NCBI GenBank assembly: GCA_017853575.1
Contig: JAFMJI010000003.1
Coordinates: 1-64,000, forward strand
DNA from: Chitinophagaceae bacterium
GTDB taxonomy: Bacteria > Bacteroidota > Bacteroidia > Chitinophagales > Chitinophagaceae
Direction of reading: 5' to 3'
DNA: 64,000 bases
Position numbers and translations under genes: made by a program
Shown: positions 56,539 through 64,000 of the stretch, piece after piece
Numbering within the stretch: the stretch's first letter is position 1
Layout: each line of letters opens with the position of its first letter
The notes under the pieces: generated by a model
What the model was told of the DNA's origin: nothing
What the model saw: only the letters and a program-made list of their open reading frames with translations
The model's database searches: none

Positions 56539-56838
56539 TTAATTTGAGTTTCTAATCAGTTTTTCCAAGGCATTCAGATGCTCAATGAACGATTTTCTGC
56601 CAAGTTTGGTTACAACATATGATGTATTAGGCTTTTTGCCAATGAATTGTTTTTTGATCTCTATATAATTTAATTTTTCCAATGCATTTATATGGCTAGC
56701 AATATTTCCATCAGTCACATTCAGTTGTTGCTTAAGTGTGATAAAATCAATACTGTCATTCACCACCAGCACAGACATGATTCCAAGTCTGACCCTGCTT
56801 TCAAATGCCTTGTTCAGATTTCCGATCAAAGTTTTCAC
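56539..56838 (-). CDS. Winged-helix transcriptional regulator
   Basis: Product is 99 residues from a GTG at 56838. Longer starts would only translate the upstream gene in another frame. The GTG overlaps the stop of the upstream gene (GTGA), giving tight coupling. KTLIGNLNKAFESRVRLGIMSVLVVNDSIDF is the start of the HTH_34/DUF-type winged-helix domain, and the recognition part is VTDGNIASHINALEKLNYI. Such one-domain ArsR/PadR-like regulators normally control their own operon. A near-perfect palindrome upstream of the operon is a likely binding site. Confidence 0.85.
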   Translation of the reverse strand: MKTLIGNLNKAFESRVRLGIMSVLVVNDSIDFITLKQQLNVTDGNIASHINALEKLNYIEIKKQFIGKKPNTSYVVTKLGRKSFIEHLNALEKLIRNSN

Positions 56839-57473
56839 TTCTTTTCTTTTGAGTATATGAACAAGCCGTACAAAATATGGAGCAATCCAAATCCTATTGC
56901 CCAGTTTAATAAACCTAAATCGCTCCACATAGCCGCAACGAGTCCTAATATAATTTCTATGATCCCAAGGCTGCGGATTTCATCTACCGTATACTTACTT
57001 ACATTGACCAATGCAAGTCCATAGAATATTAAACTAACAGGTGCAAGTAATGTAATTTGATTTTTCATCAGTAAAATCATACAAAACAATACACCAGTCA
57101 TAAATGGTATCAATATGTTTATTAGCATACGCTGAGATATTGTATCCCACATTTGAACCTGTAATTGTTTTGATTTGCGAATTGCCAGCCAAGTTTCAAC
57201 GCCAGCAGAAATAAAAAACACAATCAAGGCATCTTTAATTAAAAACCCCAGGGCATGTTCACTGATGGTACCTTCTGCATTTATTATAGCGTGGTAATAT
57301 TCTTTCTCAAAAGGTGAACAGTTGAATTTAACACAGAAAACTGCTACTCCTGCTAATGCAGTAATCCCTATGATTACACCTGCAAGTCCGCTGAATGAAA
57401 GAAACTTGGAAGATCTTTCCATCATGTTTCGCATGTCTTTTATAGCATCAAGATGTTCATTTTTGCTGCTCAT
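56835..57473 (-). CDS. Six-helix membrane protein of a regulator operon
   Basis: Product is 212 residues. A short basic soluble part (SSKNEHLDAIKDMRNMMERSSKF) precedes about six membrane segments (FSGLAGVIIGITALAGVAVFC, LIKDALIVFFISAGVETWLAI, ILIPFMTGVLFCMILLM, LAPVSLIFYGLALVNV, GIIEIILGLVAAMWS, LLNWAIGFGLLHILYGLFI). It is typical of an unnamed family found upstream of a winged-helix regulator in this phylum. The stop overlaps the regulator's GTG start. A palindrome 40 bp upstream likely binds that regulator. Confidence 0.75.
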   Translation of the reverse strand: MSSKNEHLDAIKDMRNMMERSSKFLSFSGLAGVIIGITALAGVAVFCVKFNCSPFEKEYYHAIINAEGTISEHALGFLIKDALIVFFISAGVETWLAIRKSKQLQVQMWDTISQRMLINILIPFMTGVLFCMILLMKNQITLLAPVSLIFYGLALVNVSKYTVDEIRSLGIIEIILGLVAAMWSDLGLLNWAIGFGLLHILYGLFIYSKEKK

Positions 57474-57512
57474 TTCGAATGATTAAGGTTCAGTAAGTAA
57501 TAATATAAATAG

Positions 57513-57531
57513 TACTTTGAAATACAAAGTA
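57513..57531. promoter_or_regulatory. Palindromic operator candidate TACTTTG-N5-CAAAGTA
   Basis: TACTTTG AAATA CAAAGTA is a perfect 7-bp inverted repeat with a 5-bp spacer, located 40 bp before the start of the operon that encodes a winged-helix regulator. The symmetry and distance fit a homodimer binding site that would control the operon by overlapping the promoter. Confidence 0.6.
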
Positions 57532-57659
57532 AATGAATATTTCTGTAATTGAGACACTATTTTCAAGTTTTATTTCAGCGTTTAGGGGAAAGGCAATAAG
57601 GAGTGTTATAGCACTTAGTATTCCTTGTTTTTAACACGAAAATGCTCCTATACTAGAAA

Positions 57660-58007
57660 TTATTTAATCAATTGACAGATCTCGTATTTCCCAAACCAAG
57701 AATATCTGTTCTTTGCAATTATCTCATATACTTTGTTGCGAATGGATTTTGGAAATATTTTTAGGATGGCATTCATTATTCGAAATGGAGCAGACATGTT
57801 TGAAAGTATGATGGATACTGCATCAGAGTGCGCCAAAAGTTTACCATCATTGGTTTCTAGGATAACTGTATCGGAGAAGCTCGCAGGAATTTGAATGGTT
57901 GCAAATTCAAGTGGAGTATAAGTAAATGTACCTGGTTTTGAATATTTGATTATTAGTCTTATAAATCCTGAACAGAGTTTGCAATATCCGTCGTAATAAA
58001 TGGTCAT
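57660..58007 (-). CDS. DCC family thiol-disulfide oxidoreductase-like protein (DUF393)
   Basis: Product is 115 residues. The start TIYYDGYCKLCSGFIRLIIKYS carries the DxxCxxC motif that names the family. YTPLEFATIQI, VILETNDGKLLAHSDAVSIILSNM and NRYSWFGKYEICQLI complete it. The thioredoxin-like fold suggests thiol-disulfide exchange in the cytosol, but a partner is unknown. It follows the 50-residue DUF2256 gene by 17 bp and is the last gene of a three-gene run that starts with a Gfo/Idh/MocA gene. Confidence 0.9.
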   Translation of the reverse strand: MTIYYDGYCKLCSGFIRLIIKYSKPGTFTYTPLEFATIQIPASFSDTVILETNDGKLLAHSDAVSIILSNMSAPFRIMNAILKIFPKSIRNKVYEIIAKNRYSWFGKYEICQLIK

Positions 58008-58024
58008 CTTGTAATCTGATAATA

Positions 58025-58177
58025 TCAGTTCTTCTTGTTTTTATTCATTCTGCATTTATCACTGCAATACAATACATCATCCCATACCTTTTCCCATTTT
58101 TTTCTCCAAGAAAATGGACGATGACAAACAACGCATATTTTTTGAGGAAGATTTTCCTTCTCGACTGCCTTTTTCAT
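58025..58177 (-). CDS. DUF2256 zinc-ribbon-like small protein
   Basis: Product is 50 residues from ATG at 58177. [20 protein letters not shown] followed by YCSDKCR is the DUF2256 signature, with four Cys in two CxxC-like pairs (CVVC, CSDKC) suited to binding zinc. The ATG follows directly after the stop of the Gfo/Idh/MocA gene (TAAATG), so coupling is total. DUF2256 genes are usually found near cryptochrome or photolyase genes; here the closest is 3.5 kb away. Role unknown, possibly nucleic-acid or protein binding. Easily missed because of its size. Confidence 0.85.
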   Translation of the reverse strand: MKKAVEKENLPQKICVVCHRPFSWRKKWEKVWDDVLYCSDKCRMNKNKKN

Positions 58178-59260
58178 TTATTTCAATTCAATACTCTTTC
58201 CAGATTGAGCAGATCTTCTGGCAGCATCTAGTATTTTTACTACAATCAGGTTATTCTCCATAGAGTATGTTCCAAAAGAAGGAATTGAAATCTTTTTTCT
58301 AATGGCATCAGCAAAATATAAAAATGGACTCGTATAGGTATTTGTTTCTTGTGGAGTAAGTTTATATTCCTGCTCAGCACCTGCTTTTCCTTTTGCCTTC
58401 ATATTATTATTGTCCTTTGTAATGATATACCCATTTGATCCATATATCGCCATGTCTTTTCTCGCAAAAGGCCAGTTCCAGGATGCTTGAATGATACATT
58501 GGGCAGATGGGTATTTTAAAACAATGGTTGCCTCATCTTCCACTTTTGGATAAATGTTTGGCTTGAATTGTGAAGTAACGGCAGTAACGGATATAGGAAT
58601 TTCTCCATTCATCAAAAGTGTCATCAAATTGGCACCATAACAGCCAAAGTCCATCAAAGCACCTCCACCATTTTTGACGGGGTCAGTGAGCCATTCAAAA
58701 AATTCTTTTGAAACTCCAATTTCTTTGGGCCCTTCATGTCCATCGTGCACAACAACTTTTCTGATTTGTCCCATGAACGAGGTATCACGGGTAAGAGCAA
58801 ATGATCTGTCTGTGGTAGGATACCAGGATGTTTCAAAATTGGTGAGTAATAATATGTTGTTTTTTCTGGCAAGTGCAACCATTTTTTCTGCATCTGAAAC
58901 AGTTGTTGCCATTGGTTTTTCAACCATCACATGAATTCCTCTGGGAGCACAGGCCTCAACAACACTCAAGTGCTGTAAGGTTGTACCAAATCCCAATACA
59001 CCTTCTGGCTTTACGTTATCCAGCATTTTATTCAAATCATCATAAAAAAGCGAAGGATCTAAATGAAATTTATCTGTCATCTTTTTTATCAGTTCCTGAT
59101 TGGTTTCATAGATCCCTACCAATTGAACTGCTGCATCATTTTTTCTGCCAAGAATCCATGCATTGTGACCGTGTGATATGCCGGCGACTGCCAGACGAAC
59201 AGGTTGGGCTTGAATAAAACTGGTGCAGAGAAATGAAAATGCGACGATTAAATTTTTCAT
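58178..59260 (-). CDS. Secreted Gfo/Idh/MocA family oxidoreductase
   Basis: Product is 360 residues with an ordinary Sec-type signal (IVAFSFLCTSFIQAQ) rather than a twin-arginine leader. Rossmann start RLAVAGISHGHNAW, the EKP motif (HVMVEKPMATTVSDAEKMV) and the second domain (GGALMDFGCYGANLMTLLM) are clear. It should act on a sugar with NAD(P), although a Sec export route is odd for a cofactor enzyme. The stop joins the DUF2256 ATG. It is divergent from the GntP permease gene, so both may share a regulatory region and substrate. Confidence 0.88.
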   Translation of the reverse strand: MKNLIVAFSFLCTSFIQAQPVRLAVAGISHGHNAWILGRKNDAAVQLVGIYETNQELIKKMTDKFHLDPSLFYDDLNKMLDNVKPEGVLGFGTTLQHLSVVEACAPRGIHVMVEKPMATTVSDAEKMVALARKNNILLLTNFETSWYPTTDRSFALTRDTSFMGQIRKVVVHDGHEGPKEIGVSKEFFEWLTDPVKNGGGALMDFGCYGANLMTLLMNGEIPISVTAVTSQFKPNIYPKVEDEATIVLKYPSAQCIIQASWNWPFARKDMAIYGSNGYIITKDNNNMKAKGKAGAEQEYKLTPQETNTYTSPFLYFADAIRKKISIPSFGTYSMENNLIVVKILDAARRSAQSGKSIELK

Positions 59261-59381
59261 GATGAATATATTATGCTGATTAAATCTACTACTTCTTTAT
59301 CATATAATTATACAACAAAATAAATAACCGAAATGTATATCTTTAGTAGAGAGATTTGTTTAAGACTTATAAAAGTATTCC

Positions 59382-60662
59382 ATGTGGGGCCTCTTAATAA
59401 TTGGCATCTTTGTTTTGGTTGTATTGATTTCCTATTTTAAAATTCAACCCTTTTTATCATTTCTTTTTGTATCTGTCTTCATGGGACTTGCTTATGGGTT
59501 AAGCACCAAGGCGATTATCGACGGTATTCAAAAAGGAATGGGTTCAACCTTGGGCACCATTCTCACCATTATATTACTTGGTGCCATGATTGGCAAATTC
59601 ATTGCAAAATCAAACGCAAGTGTTTCAATAGCAGATAGACTTATAAAAGTATTTGGGCCAAAACGATTGCCCTTTGCTTTTATGATCATTGGCTTCATTG
59701 TTTCAATGCCTTTGTTTTTTTCAGTTGCTTTTTTACTATTGACACCATTGGTATTGACCACCGCAAAGCGACAACAAATCAATCCTGTTTATTTGGGAAT
59801 TCCCTTACTTGCTTCCTTGTCTATTACTCAGGGATTTCTTCCACCACACCCTGCTCCTTATTATTTGGTTACACATCTTCCTGGAGCTGAGATAGGTGTC
59901 ACCTTGGGATGGGGTATTGTCATATCTATTCCAGCCATGATTTTGTCGGGATGGTTATTTGGCATGACGTTAAAAAATATTCCTGCAACGCCAATGGATT
60001 TTACAGAAGAAAATGCAAACATGAACCAGCCTTCTTTTTTGTTGAGCTTGTGTATCATTTTACTGCCTGTAGTTTTAATCTCAATAAATTCTTTTTTCAA
60101 AAATGATTTTATTGAATTTATCAGTGAACCCAATATCGCCTTATTTATTTCATTGATGGTATCCATTTATTTTCTTGGCTTTAGAAGAGGAATTAAATGG
60201 AGTGAAATGCAGAAGTGGATGTTGGATTCAGTAAAAGAGGTAGCGCCACTGATTCTCACATTTGCAGGTGCCGGTGCATTTAAAGAAGTATTACAATCAA
60301 TGAATATTGGCAGTGAGGTTTTGGTAATTGCTATGAATAATTCAATCAATCCTCTTCTACTTTCATGGCTTATTGCCGCACTTCTAAGAATAATTACGGG
60401 ATCTTCTACTGTGGCCGGTATTACAACAGCAGGAATTATATTACCGGTATTGGCACAAACGGATGTAAATCCTAATCTACTGGCACTTAGTATTGGTGCA
60501 GGTTCTATGGTATTGTCTCACGTGAATGATACAGGATTTTGGTTGTTCAAAGAGTATTACGGTGTTTCAGTAAAGAATACCTTACGTTCATGGACAATAA
60601 TGGAGACCATCCTTGCGGTTGTAGGATTAATAGGTGTATTGATCCTTCAAAATTTTATTTAA
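59382..60662 (+). CDS. Gluconate:H+ symporter, GntP family
   Basis: Product is 426 residues with about 12 membrane segments. TKAIIDGIQKGMGSTLGTILTIILLGAMIGKFIAKSNAS, FLPPHPAPYYLV, AAL-type helices and GSSTVAGITTAGIILPVLAQ, GAGSMVLSHVNDTGFWLFKEYYG are all characteristic of GntP/GntT permeases. It imports gluconate, or a related sugar acid such as idonate or glycerate, with H+. Divergent from the Gfo/Idh/MocA gene by about 120 bp. It fits the rest of the window's sugar-acid theme (alginate lyase, GH2). Confidence 0.95.
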   Translation: MWGLLIIGIFVLVVLISYFKIQPFLSFLFVSVFMGLAYGLSTKAIIDGIQKGMGSTLGTILTIILLGAMIGKFIAKSNASVSIADRLIKVFGPKRLPFAFMIIGFIVSMPLFFSVAFLLLTPLVLTTAKRQQINPVYLGIPLLASLSITQGFLPPHPAPYYLVTHLPGAEIGVTLGWGIVISIPAMILSGWLFGMTLKNIPATPMDFTEENANMNQPSFLLSLCIILLPVVLISINSFFKNDFIEFISEPNIALFISLMVSIYFLGFRRGIKWSEMQKWMLDSVKEVAPLILTFAGAGAFKEVLQSMNIGSEVLVIAMNNSINPLLLSWLIAALLRIITGSSTVAGITTAGIILPVLAQTDVNPNLLALSIGAGSMVLSHVNDTGFWLFKEYYGVSVKNTLRSWTIMETILAVVGLIGVLILQNFI

Positions 60663-60680
60663 AATTGCGGTTCGATACAT

Positions 60681-61667
60681 TCAGGATCCTGTTAACAATT
60701 CTTCTACATTGCCCGCAACCTCGAGCCCACCATGTTTACCTTTGTCCATGTATAAAATTTTACCAGATCTTCTCTCTGATAATTTTATGTGTATTGTTGC
60801 GTTCATGGTTTCTTCAATCCTTCCATCCATTAAACCCAGAATGGGTGATGCAAGTGCAGTAGGTGCATCACGTACAGCAATAATTTCCAAATGGTATTTT
60901 GGATTTTCCATTTCAATTTCAACATATTCCAGATTGGCAAAAGCTTTGACCAGTTTAGATCTGTTATAAGTGGTAAAGCGAATGAATTTGTTTTTCCACC
61001 ACAATCCTGCAATGAAACCAACAAATGAACTTCTAAGCCAAGGAATTTTTGCTACTGAGCATTTTAGTGAAACTGCTTCTTCCAAAAAATGATTTGACTG
61101 GAGCCATATGTATGAAGAAGGGAATGATTTCCCCCAATCCTTTTCTAGGTATCCTTTCCCGTTGCTAAAGTTGATTGAGTTACCATTCAGCATGAGACTT
61201 CCTTCGATTTGATGGTTCATGCTTACAATTCCATGATAGCATTCCATATATGGAACAAATGAATATGGCCCCATGATGCCTGGGCTCAATAAATATTTTG
61301 GCCAGGTAATATTTCCGTTGAAACGAAGACACCCTTGTATATTTTCAATATTGAGTTGCATTAAATGCGATGAAAAGTGATTTTCTCCAATCGAAATTTC
61401 AAAAGCATTTTTTGAAGCCGTAAATGATTCAAATGGAAATTTATGGTACTGCGCTGTTTTTCTTTTGCCATCCAATATTTGTATAAAGGCCTGCTTGTTC
61501 CCCTGTTCATCCATTGCAATTCCTGGGATAACAGCAATCGCTTCGGTACCACTTTGATTTACCAGTTTGAAATACCATCCTTCAAAATATTGAAATTGTT
61601 TATCCCAGCCCTGAAAGCGTTCAGGATGAAAAATATTGGTAAGCTTTGTTATAAATGATGAATTCAT
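60681..61667 (-). CDS. Tocopherol cyclase family protein
   Basis: Product is 328 residues. Family segments include FHPERFQGWDKQFQYFEGWYFKLVNQSG, HGIVSMNHQIEGSLMLNG, GYLEKDWGKSFPSSYIWLQSN and GFIAGLWWKNKFIRFTTY. The plant/cyanobacterial enzyme closes the chromanol ring of tocopherols; bacterial homologues usually lack the rest of tocopherol synthesis and probably act on other quinols or isoprenoids. No signal peptide. It is the last gene of a minus-strand run with a photolyase homologue (37-bp gap) and a YceI-like isoprenoid-binding protein. Confidence 0.9.
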   Translation of the reverse strand: MNSSFITKLTNIFHPERFQGWDKQFQYFEGWYFKLVNQSGTEAIAVIPGIAMDEQGNKQAFIQILDGKRKTAQYHKFPFESFTASKNAFEISIGENHFSSHLMQLNIENIQGCLRFNGNITWPKYLLSPGIMGPYSFVPYMECYHGIVSMNHQIEGSLMLNGNSINFSNGKGYLEKDWGKSFPSSYIWLQSNHFLEEAVSLKCSVAKIPWLRSSFVGFIAGLWWKNKFIRFTTYNRSKLVKAFANLEYVEIEMENPKYHLEIIAVRDAPTALASPILGLMDGRIEETMNATIHIKLSERRSGKILYMDKGKHGGLEVAGNVEELLTGS

Positions 61668-61704
61668 TCAACAATGAAGTACTTGATTTTTGAAATATAC
61701 TTAC

Positions 61705-63207
61705 TTATTGGATATTTTTCTTGTGAATTTTCTCCAGAAATAATGCTGCATTTTTTAGATGTGTAGTTCTTTTTCCTTCATCCATTTTATCCCATGTCTT
61801 TAAGAGCATTGCCCATCTTGGATTTTTTGCAAATACCTCTCGATGAATTGATAAAAAGCGCCAAAAGAGTCCATCCCACGTGGCTTGCCAATCACCTTTT
61901 GGAAAATCTCCCATCTTCATCAGGTAGTTTGATCCGGCGATATAGGGTTTGCTGGTAATCATCCCACCATCACTGAATTGCGACATTCCATATACGTTTG
62001 GCACCATCACCCAATCATATGCATCTATGTACATTTCCATAAACCATTGGTAAACTTCATTTGGATCAATTTCACACAGCAGCATAAAATTTCCTAATAC
62101 CATCAAACGTTCAATATGATGTGAATAGCCGGTTTTCAAAAGTTTATGTATGTTAAGATCAATCGGAGGAATTCCGGTAGATCCATCACAAAAACATTTC
62201 GGCATTTTATGTGTGAATCCCCAGAAATTTTTTGTTCGTTGTATGGTTCCAATTTTTTGATAGGTCAACTGTACAAATTCTCTCCATCCCATCAGTTGCC
62301 TGATGATTCCCTCTACACTGTTCAGCGGCGATTTTTTATTCTTATAATGTTTTTCAAGCGCTTGAATAAAATCAGTTACTGATAGCAGCCCAATATTGAT
62401 CAGTGGACTTAATACGCTGTGAAAAAGTGTGCTTTCTTTGTAGAGCATCGCATCTTCATAGATGCCGAAATTTTCAAGTTTTTGCTCAAGGAAAATATTC
62501 ATTGCTTTTTCTGCATCTCTATGTGTACATGGATAGTATTGAGGTAAAGCATTATTTCCAAAAGGAGCATCCGAACTACCATAATGATGGATGAAGTATT
62601 TTTTTGTGTAGGTAATGGCTTCTTCAATAAATTGATTGCTTCCAAAAAAATGCAAATCAGGTATGACTATATTTTTTGGAATTTTTTTCCGGTTCTCTAC
62701 ATCGTAAGTCCATTGCCCACCTTCAGGAAGCTGATTTTTATCAATCAAAATATTTCTTCTTTTTCTTTGATCAATGTAAAATCCTGTTTGATAAAATGGT
62801 TTTCGAGAACCCAGCAGCGCAGTGTCTTCTATCTGATTGTTTATAAAATTGGGACTGGGCAGGTAGTGTAGTTCAATGCCACGGATTTCACATGCTTCTT
62901 TGAGTTGTTTCTCTACCCAGTTATCATTGGGGCGGTAAAGGGATAATTTTTTAGATTTTAGATTTTTAATGAAATATGCGATGTTGCTTTCTTTGTCAAA
63001 GCTATTGATGTAACGAACCTTTATTTTATTGCGCAGAAGGGCATCTTCGTAATATTTCATCGAAGATCTATGTAAAATTATTTTCTGTTGATGGAATTTA
63101 TATTGTTTAAAGAATAGCTCATTCTCTATCAGGTATATCTCTGAAAATGACGATAGATGCTCGATTTGCAGGAAAAGCTGATGCGGGAATATCAGAAAGG
63201 GATTCAT
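61705..63207 (-). CDS. Cryptochrome/photolyase-related protein (PhrB-like, Fe-S cysteines missing)
   Basis: Product is 500 residues from ATG at 63207. The N-terminal part (FLIFPHQLFLQI, NKIKVRYINSF) is the DPRP/PhrB Rossmann-like domain. The C-terminal FAD domain shows GWREFVQLTYQKIG, HHIERLMVLGNFML, YDWVMVPNVYGMSQFSDGG and SKPYIAGSNYLMKMGDF. The block that bears three of the four [4Fe-4S] Cys in FeS-BCP proteins (SDYCxxC...CPF) reads GDFPKGDWQATWDGLFW here, so the cluster is probably absent. The function may be DNA repair or light sensing. It is cotranscribed with YceI and tocopherol-cyclase-like genes. Confidence 0.88.
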   Translation of the reverse strand: MNPFLIFPHQLFLQIEHLSSFSEIYLIENELFFKQYKFHQQKIILHRSSMKYYEDALLRNKIKVRYINSFDKESNIAYFIKNLKSKKLSLYRPNDNWVEKQLKEACEIRGIELHYLPSPNFINNQIEDTALLGSRKPFYQTGFYIDQRKRRNILIDKNQLPEGGQWTYDVENRKKIPKNIVIPDLHFFGSNQFIEEAITYTKKYFIHHYGSSDAPFGNNALPQYYPCTHRDAEKAMNIFLEQKLENFGIYEDAMLYKESTLFHSVLSPLINIGLLSVTDFIQALEKHYKNKKSPLNSVEGIIRQLMGWREFVQLTYQKIGTIQRTKNFWGFTHKMPKCFCDGSTGIPPIDLNIHKLLKTGYSHHIERLMVLGNFMLLCEIDPNEVYQWFMEMYIDAYDWVMVPNVYGMSQFSDGGMITSKPYIAGSNYLMKMGDFPKGDWQATWDGLFWRFLSIHREVFAKNPRWAMLLKTWDKMDEGKRTTHLKNAALFLEKIHKKNIQ

Positions 63208-63245
63208 GTGTTCAGTAACAAATGAACAACATTTCTGTTCGCGGT

Positions 63246-63773
63246 TTACCAAACTATTTCAAACCGCACTTTCACCTCATTATCAACTTTGGTTAACATG
63301 AATGAGGGTCTTTCAATATTGAAATCTTCCAAAAGAAAAATTGTATTTCCAATGACAGATGTCTGGGTTCCTTTTTTCTTCACATCTGCTTCAAATGAAA
63401 TTTCTTTTTTCACACCATGAAAATCTAATATACCCTTAACTTGTAATTTTTCTTTGTTCGTCTCGGTTATGGAATTAGATTGAAATGAGATGTTAGGATA
63501 TTTGAGCGATTCCACCACTTCGAGCATATGGGCATCACGGTTGGAACTCTTGGAGTCGAATGAACTCACCTTTGCAAGAATGGCAACTTTTTCAATTTGA
63601 CCATTGGCATTTGTTTGTACAATGCCATTTAATTGATTTGATGTTCCTTCCCATGCATGCATGATATGATTCATGGCGTAGGTAATTGAAGAACTGCTTT
63701 TATTGATTGAAGTTTTTGTTTGTGAAAAACCAACAATGGGGAGTATTAATAAAAGAACTAAAAATGATTTCAT
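63246..63773 (-). CDS. YceI family periplasmic lipocalin-like protein
   Basis: Product is 175 residues with a signal peptide (VLLLILPIVGFSQ). The YceI barrel is visible: SSSSITYAMNHIMHAWEGTSNQLNGIV, VSSFDSKSSNRDAHMLEVVESLKYPNISF, VKGILDFHGVKKEISFEADV. YceI proteins bind polyisoprenoids or amide lipids in the periplasm. It is 38 bp upstream of the photolyase homologue gene and 3 bp after the next upstream gene, so it belongs to a run that ends with the tocopherol cyclase-like gene. Confidence 0.93.
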   Translation of the reverse strand: MKSFLVLLLILPIVGFSQTKTSINKSSSSITYAMNHIMHAWEGTSNQLNGIVQTNANGQIEKVAILAKVSSFDSKSSNRDAHMLEVVESLKYPNISFQSNSITETNKEKLQVKGILDFHGVKKEISFEADVKKKGTQTSVIGNTIFLLEDFNIERPSFMLTKVDNEVKVRFEIVW

Positions 63774-63776
63774 GGA

Positions 63777-64000
63777 CTAAAATTTTACACTGATGATGGC
63801 AGCACCAAAACTTGCAAATGTTGCAATGGCAGCTGCTCTGTGATATGCTTTCGGTGCGTTTTCGGCCAATACATTGGTGGTGATCATTCCTGCGAGGTGA
63901 ACAATTGAGAGTAGTTTGTGCAATCGAATTGCAGAAAGTTTTTTATCTCTGTTGATCAAAGGAGGTGGAGCAAAAAACGACATAGCAGCAGTGGCACCAT
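63777..64000 (-). CDS. C-terminal part of a membrane protein (runs off the window)
   Basis: The frame is open to the window edge; only the last about 74 residues are seen. KLSAIRLHKLLSIVHLAGMITTNVLAEN and YHRAAAIATFASFGAAIISVKF form two helices with spaced His residues. This resembles the end of a small haem- or copper-related four-helix membrane protein family that often accompanies YceI genes in this phylum; the name is not certain. The stop is 3 bp before the YceI ATG, so the gene belongs to the same operon. The true start lies beyond position 64000. Confidence 0.6.
   Translation of the reverse strand, partial: GATAAMSFFAPPPLINRDKKLSAIRLHKLLSIVHLAGMITTNVLAENAPKAYHRAAAIATFASFGAAIISVKF

Overview
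The window looks like a chromosomal segment of a Bacteroidota bacterium, most likely Chitinophagaceae or a close relative. The DNA is AT-rich. Two large proteins end in a type IX secretion (Por) sorting domain, and promoter-like TAnnTTTG boxes are present. Many genes belong to families common in that group: DUF5916, DUF1080, Gfo/Idh/MocA oxidoreductases with twin-arginine leaders, GH2 enzymes, MauG-type peroxidase and NodT-type efflux lipoproteins. No rRNA, CRISPR array, intact IS element or intact integrase gene was seen. One tRNA gene, tRNA-Leu(CAG), is present.

Layout. 0.1-5.3 kb: two paralogous secreted FG-GAP/VCBS proteins with near-identical sorting domains. 5.5-9.4 kb: a very AT-rich minus-strand run (Ca/Na exchanger, cation:proton antiporter, DapB-like reductase, PH-domain membrane protein, and a 53-residue two-helix membrane protein). 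9.6-16.3 kb: a DHFR-like reductase, a GH2 glycosidase with malectin domain, an SMP-30-like propeller and a cupin. 16.4-25.3 kb: TMEM175-like channel, amidase, cytochrome c, sugar epimerase, TolB-like propeller, Gfo/Idh/MocA oxidoreductase. 25.8-35.3 kb: RhlE-like helicase, aldo/keto reductase, MauG peroxidase, PqqB-like hydrolase, DUF1080 and DUF5916. 35.4-42.4 kb: GH2, CDGSH and SOUL proteins, a photolyase-family protein with its TIGR03643 partner, DUF3050, alginate lyase. 43.8-50.1 kb: a complete RND efflux operon (adaptor, pump, outer-membrane channel). 50.2-57.5 kb: PagL-like deacylase, serine ammonia-lyase, tRNA-Leu, HTH regulator and a three-gene operon of two membrane proteins around a winged-helix regulator. 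57.6-64 kb: DCC and DUF2256 proteins, Gfo/Idh/MocA, GntP permease, and an operon of YceI, a photolyase homologue without the usual Fe-S cysteines, and a tocopherol-cyclase-like protein.

Three things stand out beyond ordinary genes. First, a composite non-coding repeat of up to about 145 bp (terminator-like hairpin, doubled GTGCACAG, ACTTATC/GATAAGT hairpin, purine tail) recurs in about ten full or partial copies between genes in the first 27 kb. The copies I could orient all lie on the same strand, and I saw none afterwards. Second, several intergenic spaces hold short remnants of dead genes (alpha/beta hydrolase, NTF2-like, PhnB-like VOC, SGNH hydrolase), so this region is accreting and losing genes. 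Third, a family of membrane-anchored proteins with a His-rich start (MEVHH...) is present as three intact genes, one broken gene and one more distant relative.

Functionally the window mixes polysaccharide and sugar-acid use (two GH2 enzymes, alginate lyase, DUF1080, three dehydrogenase/isomerase-type sugar enzymes, GntP), envelope and efflux functions, and a scattered set of families known to travel with photolyases and cryptochromes (two photolyase-family proteins, TIGR03643, DUF2256, SOUL, tocopherol cyclase, YceI). The last set suggests a light or photo-oxidative stress response; that is inference.
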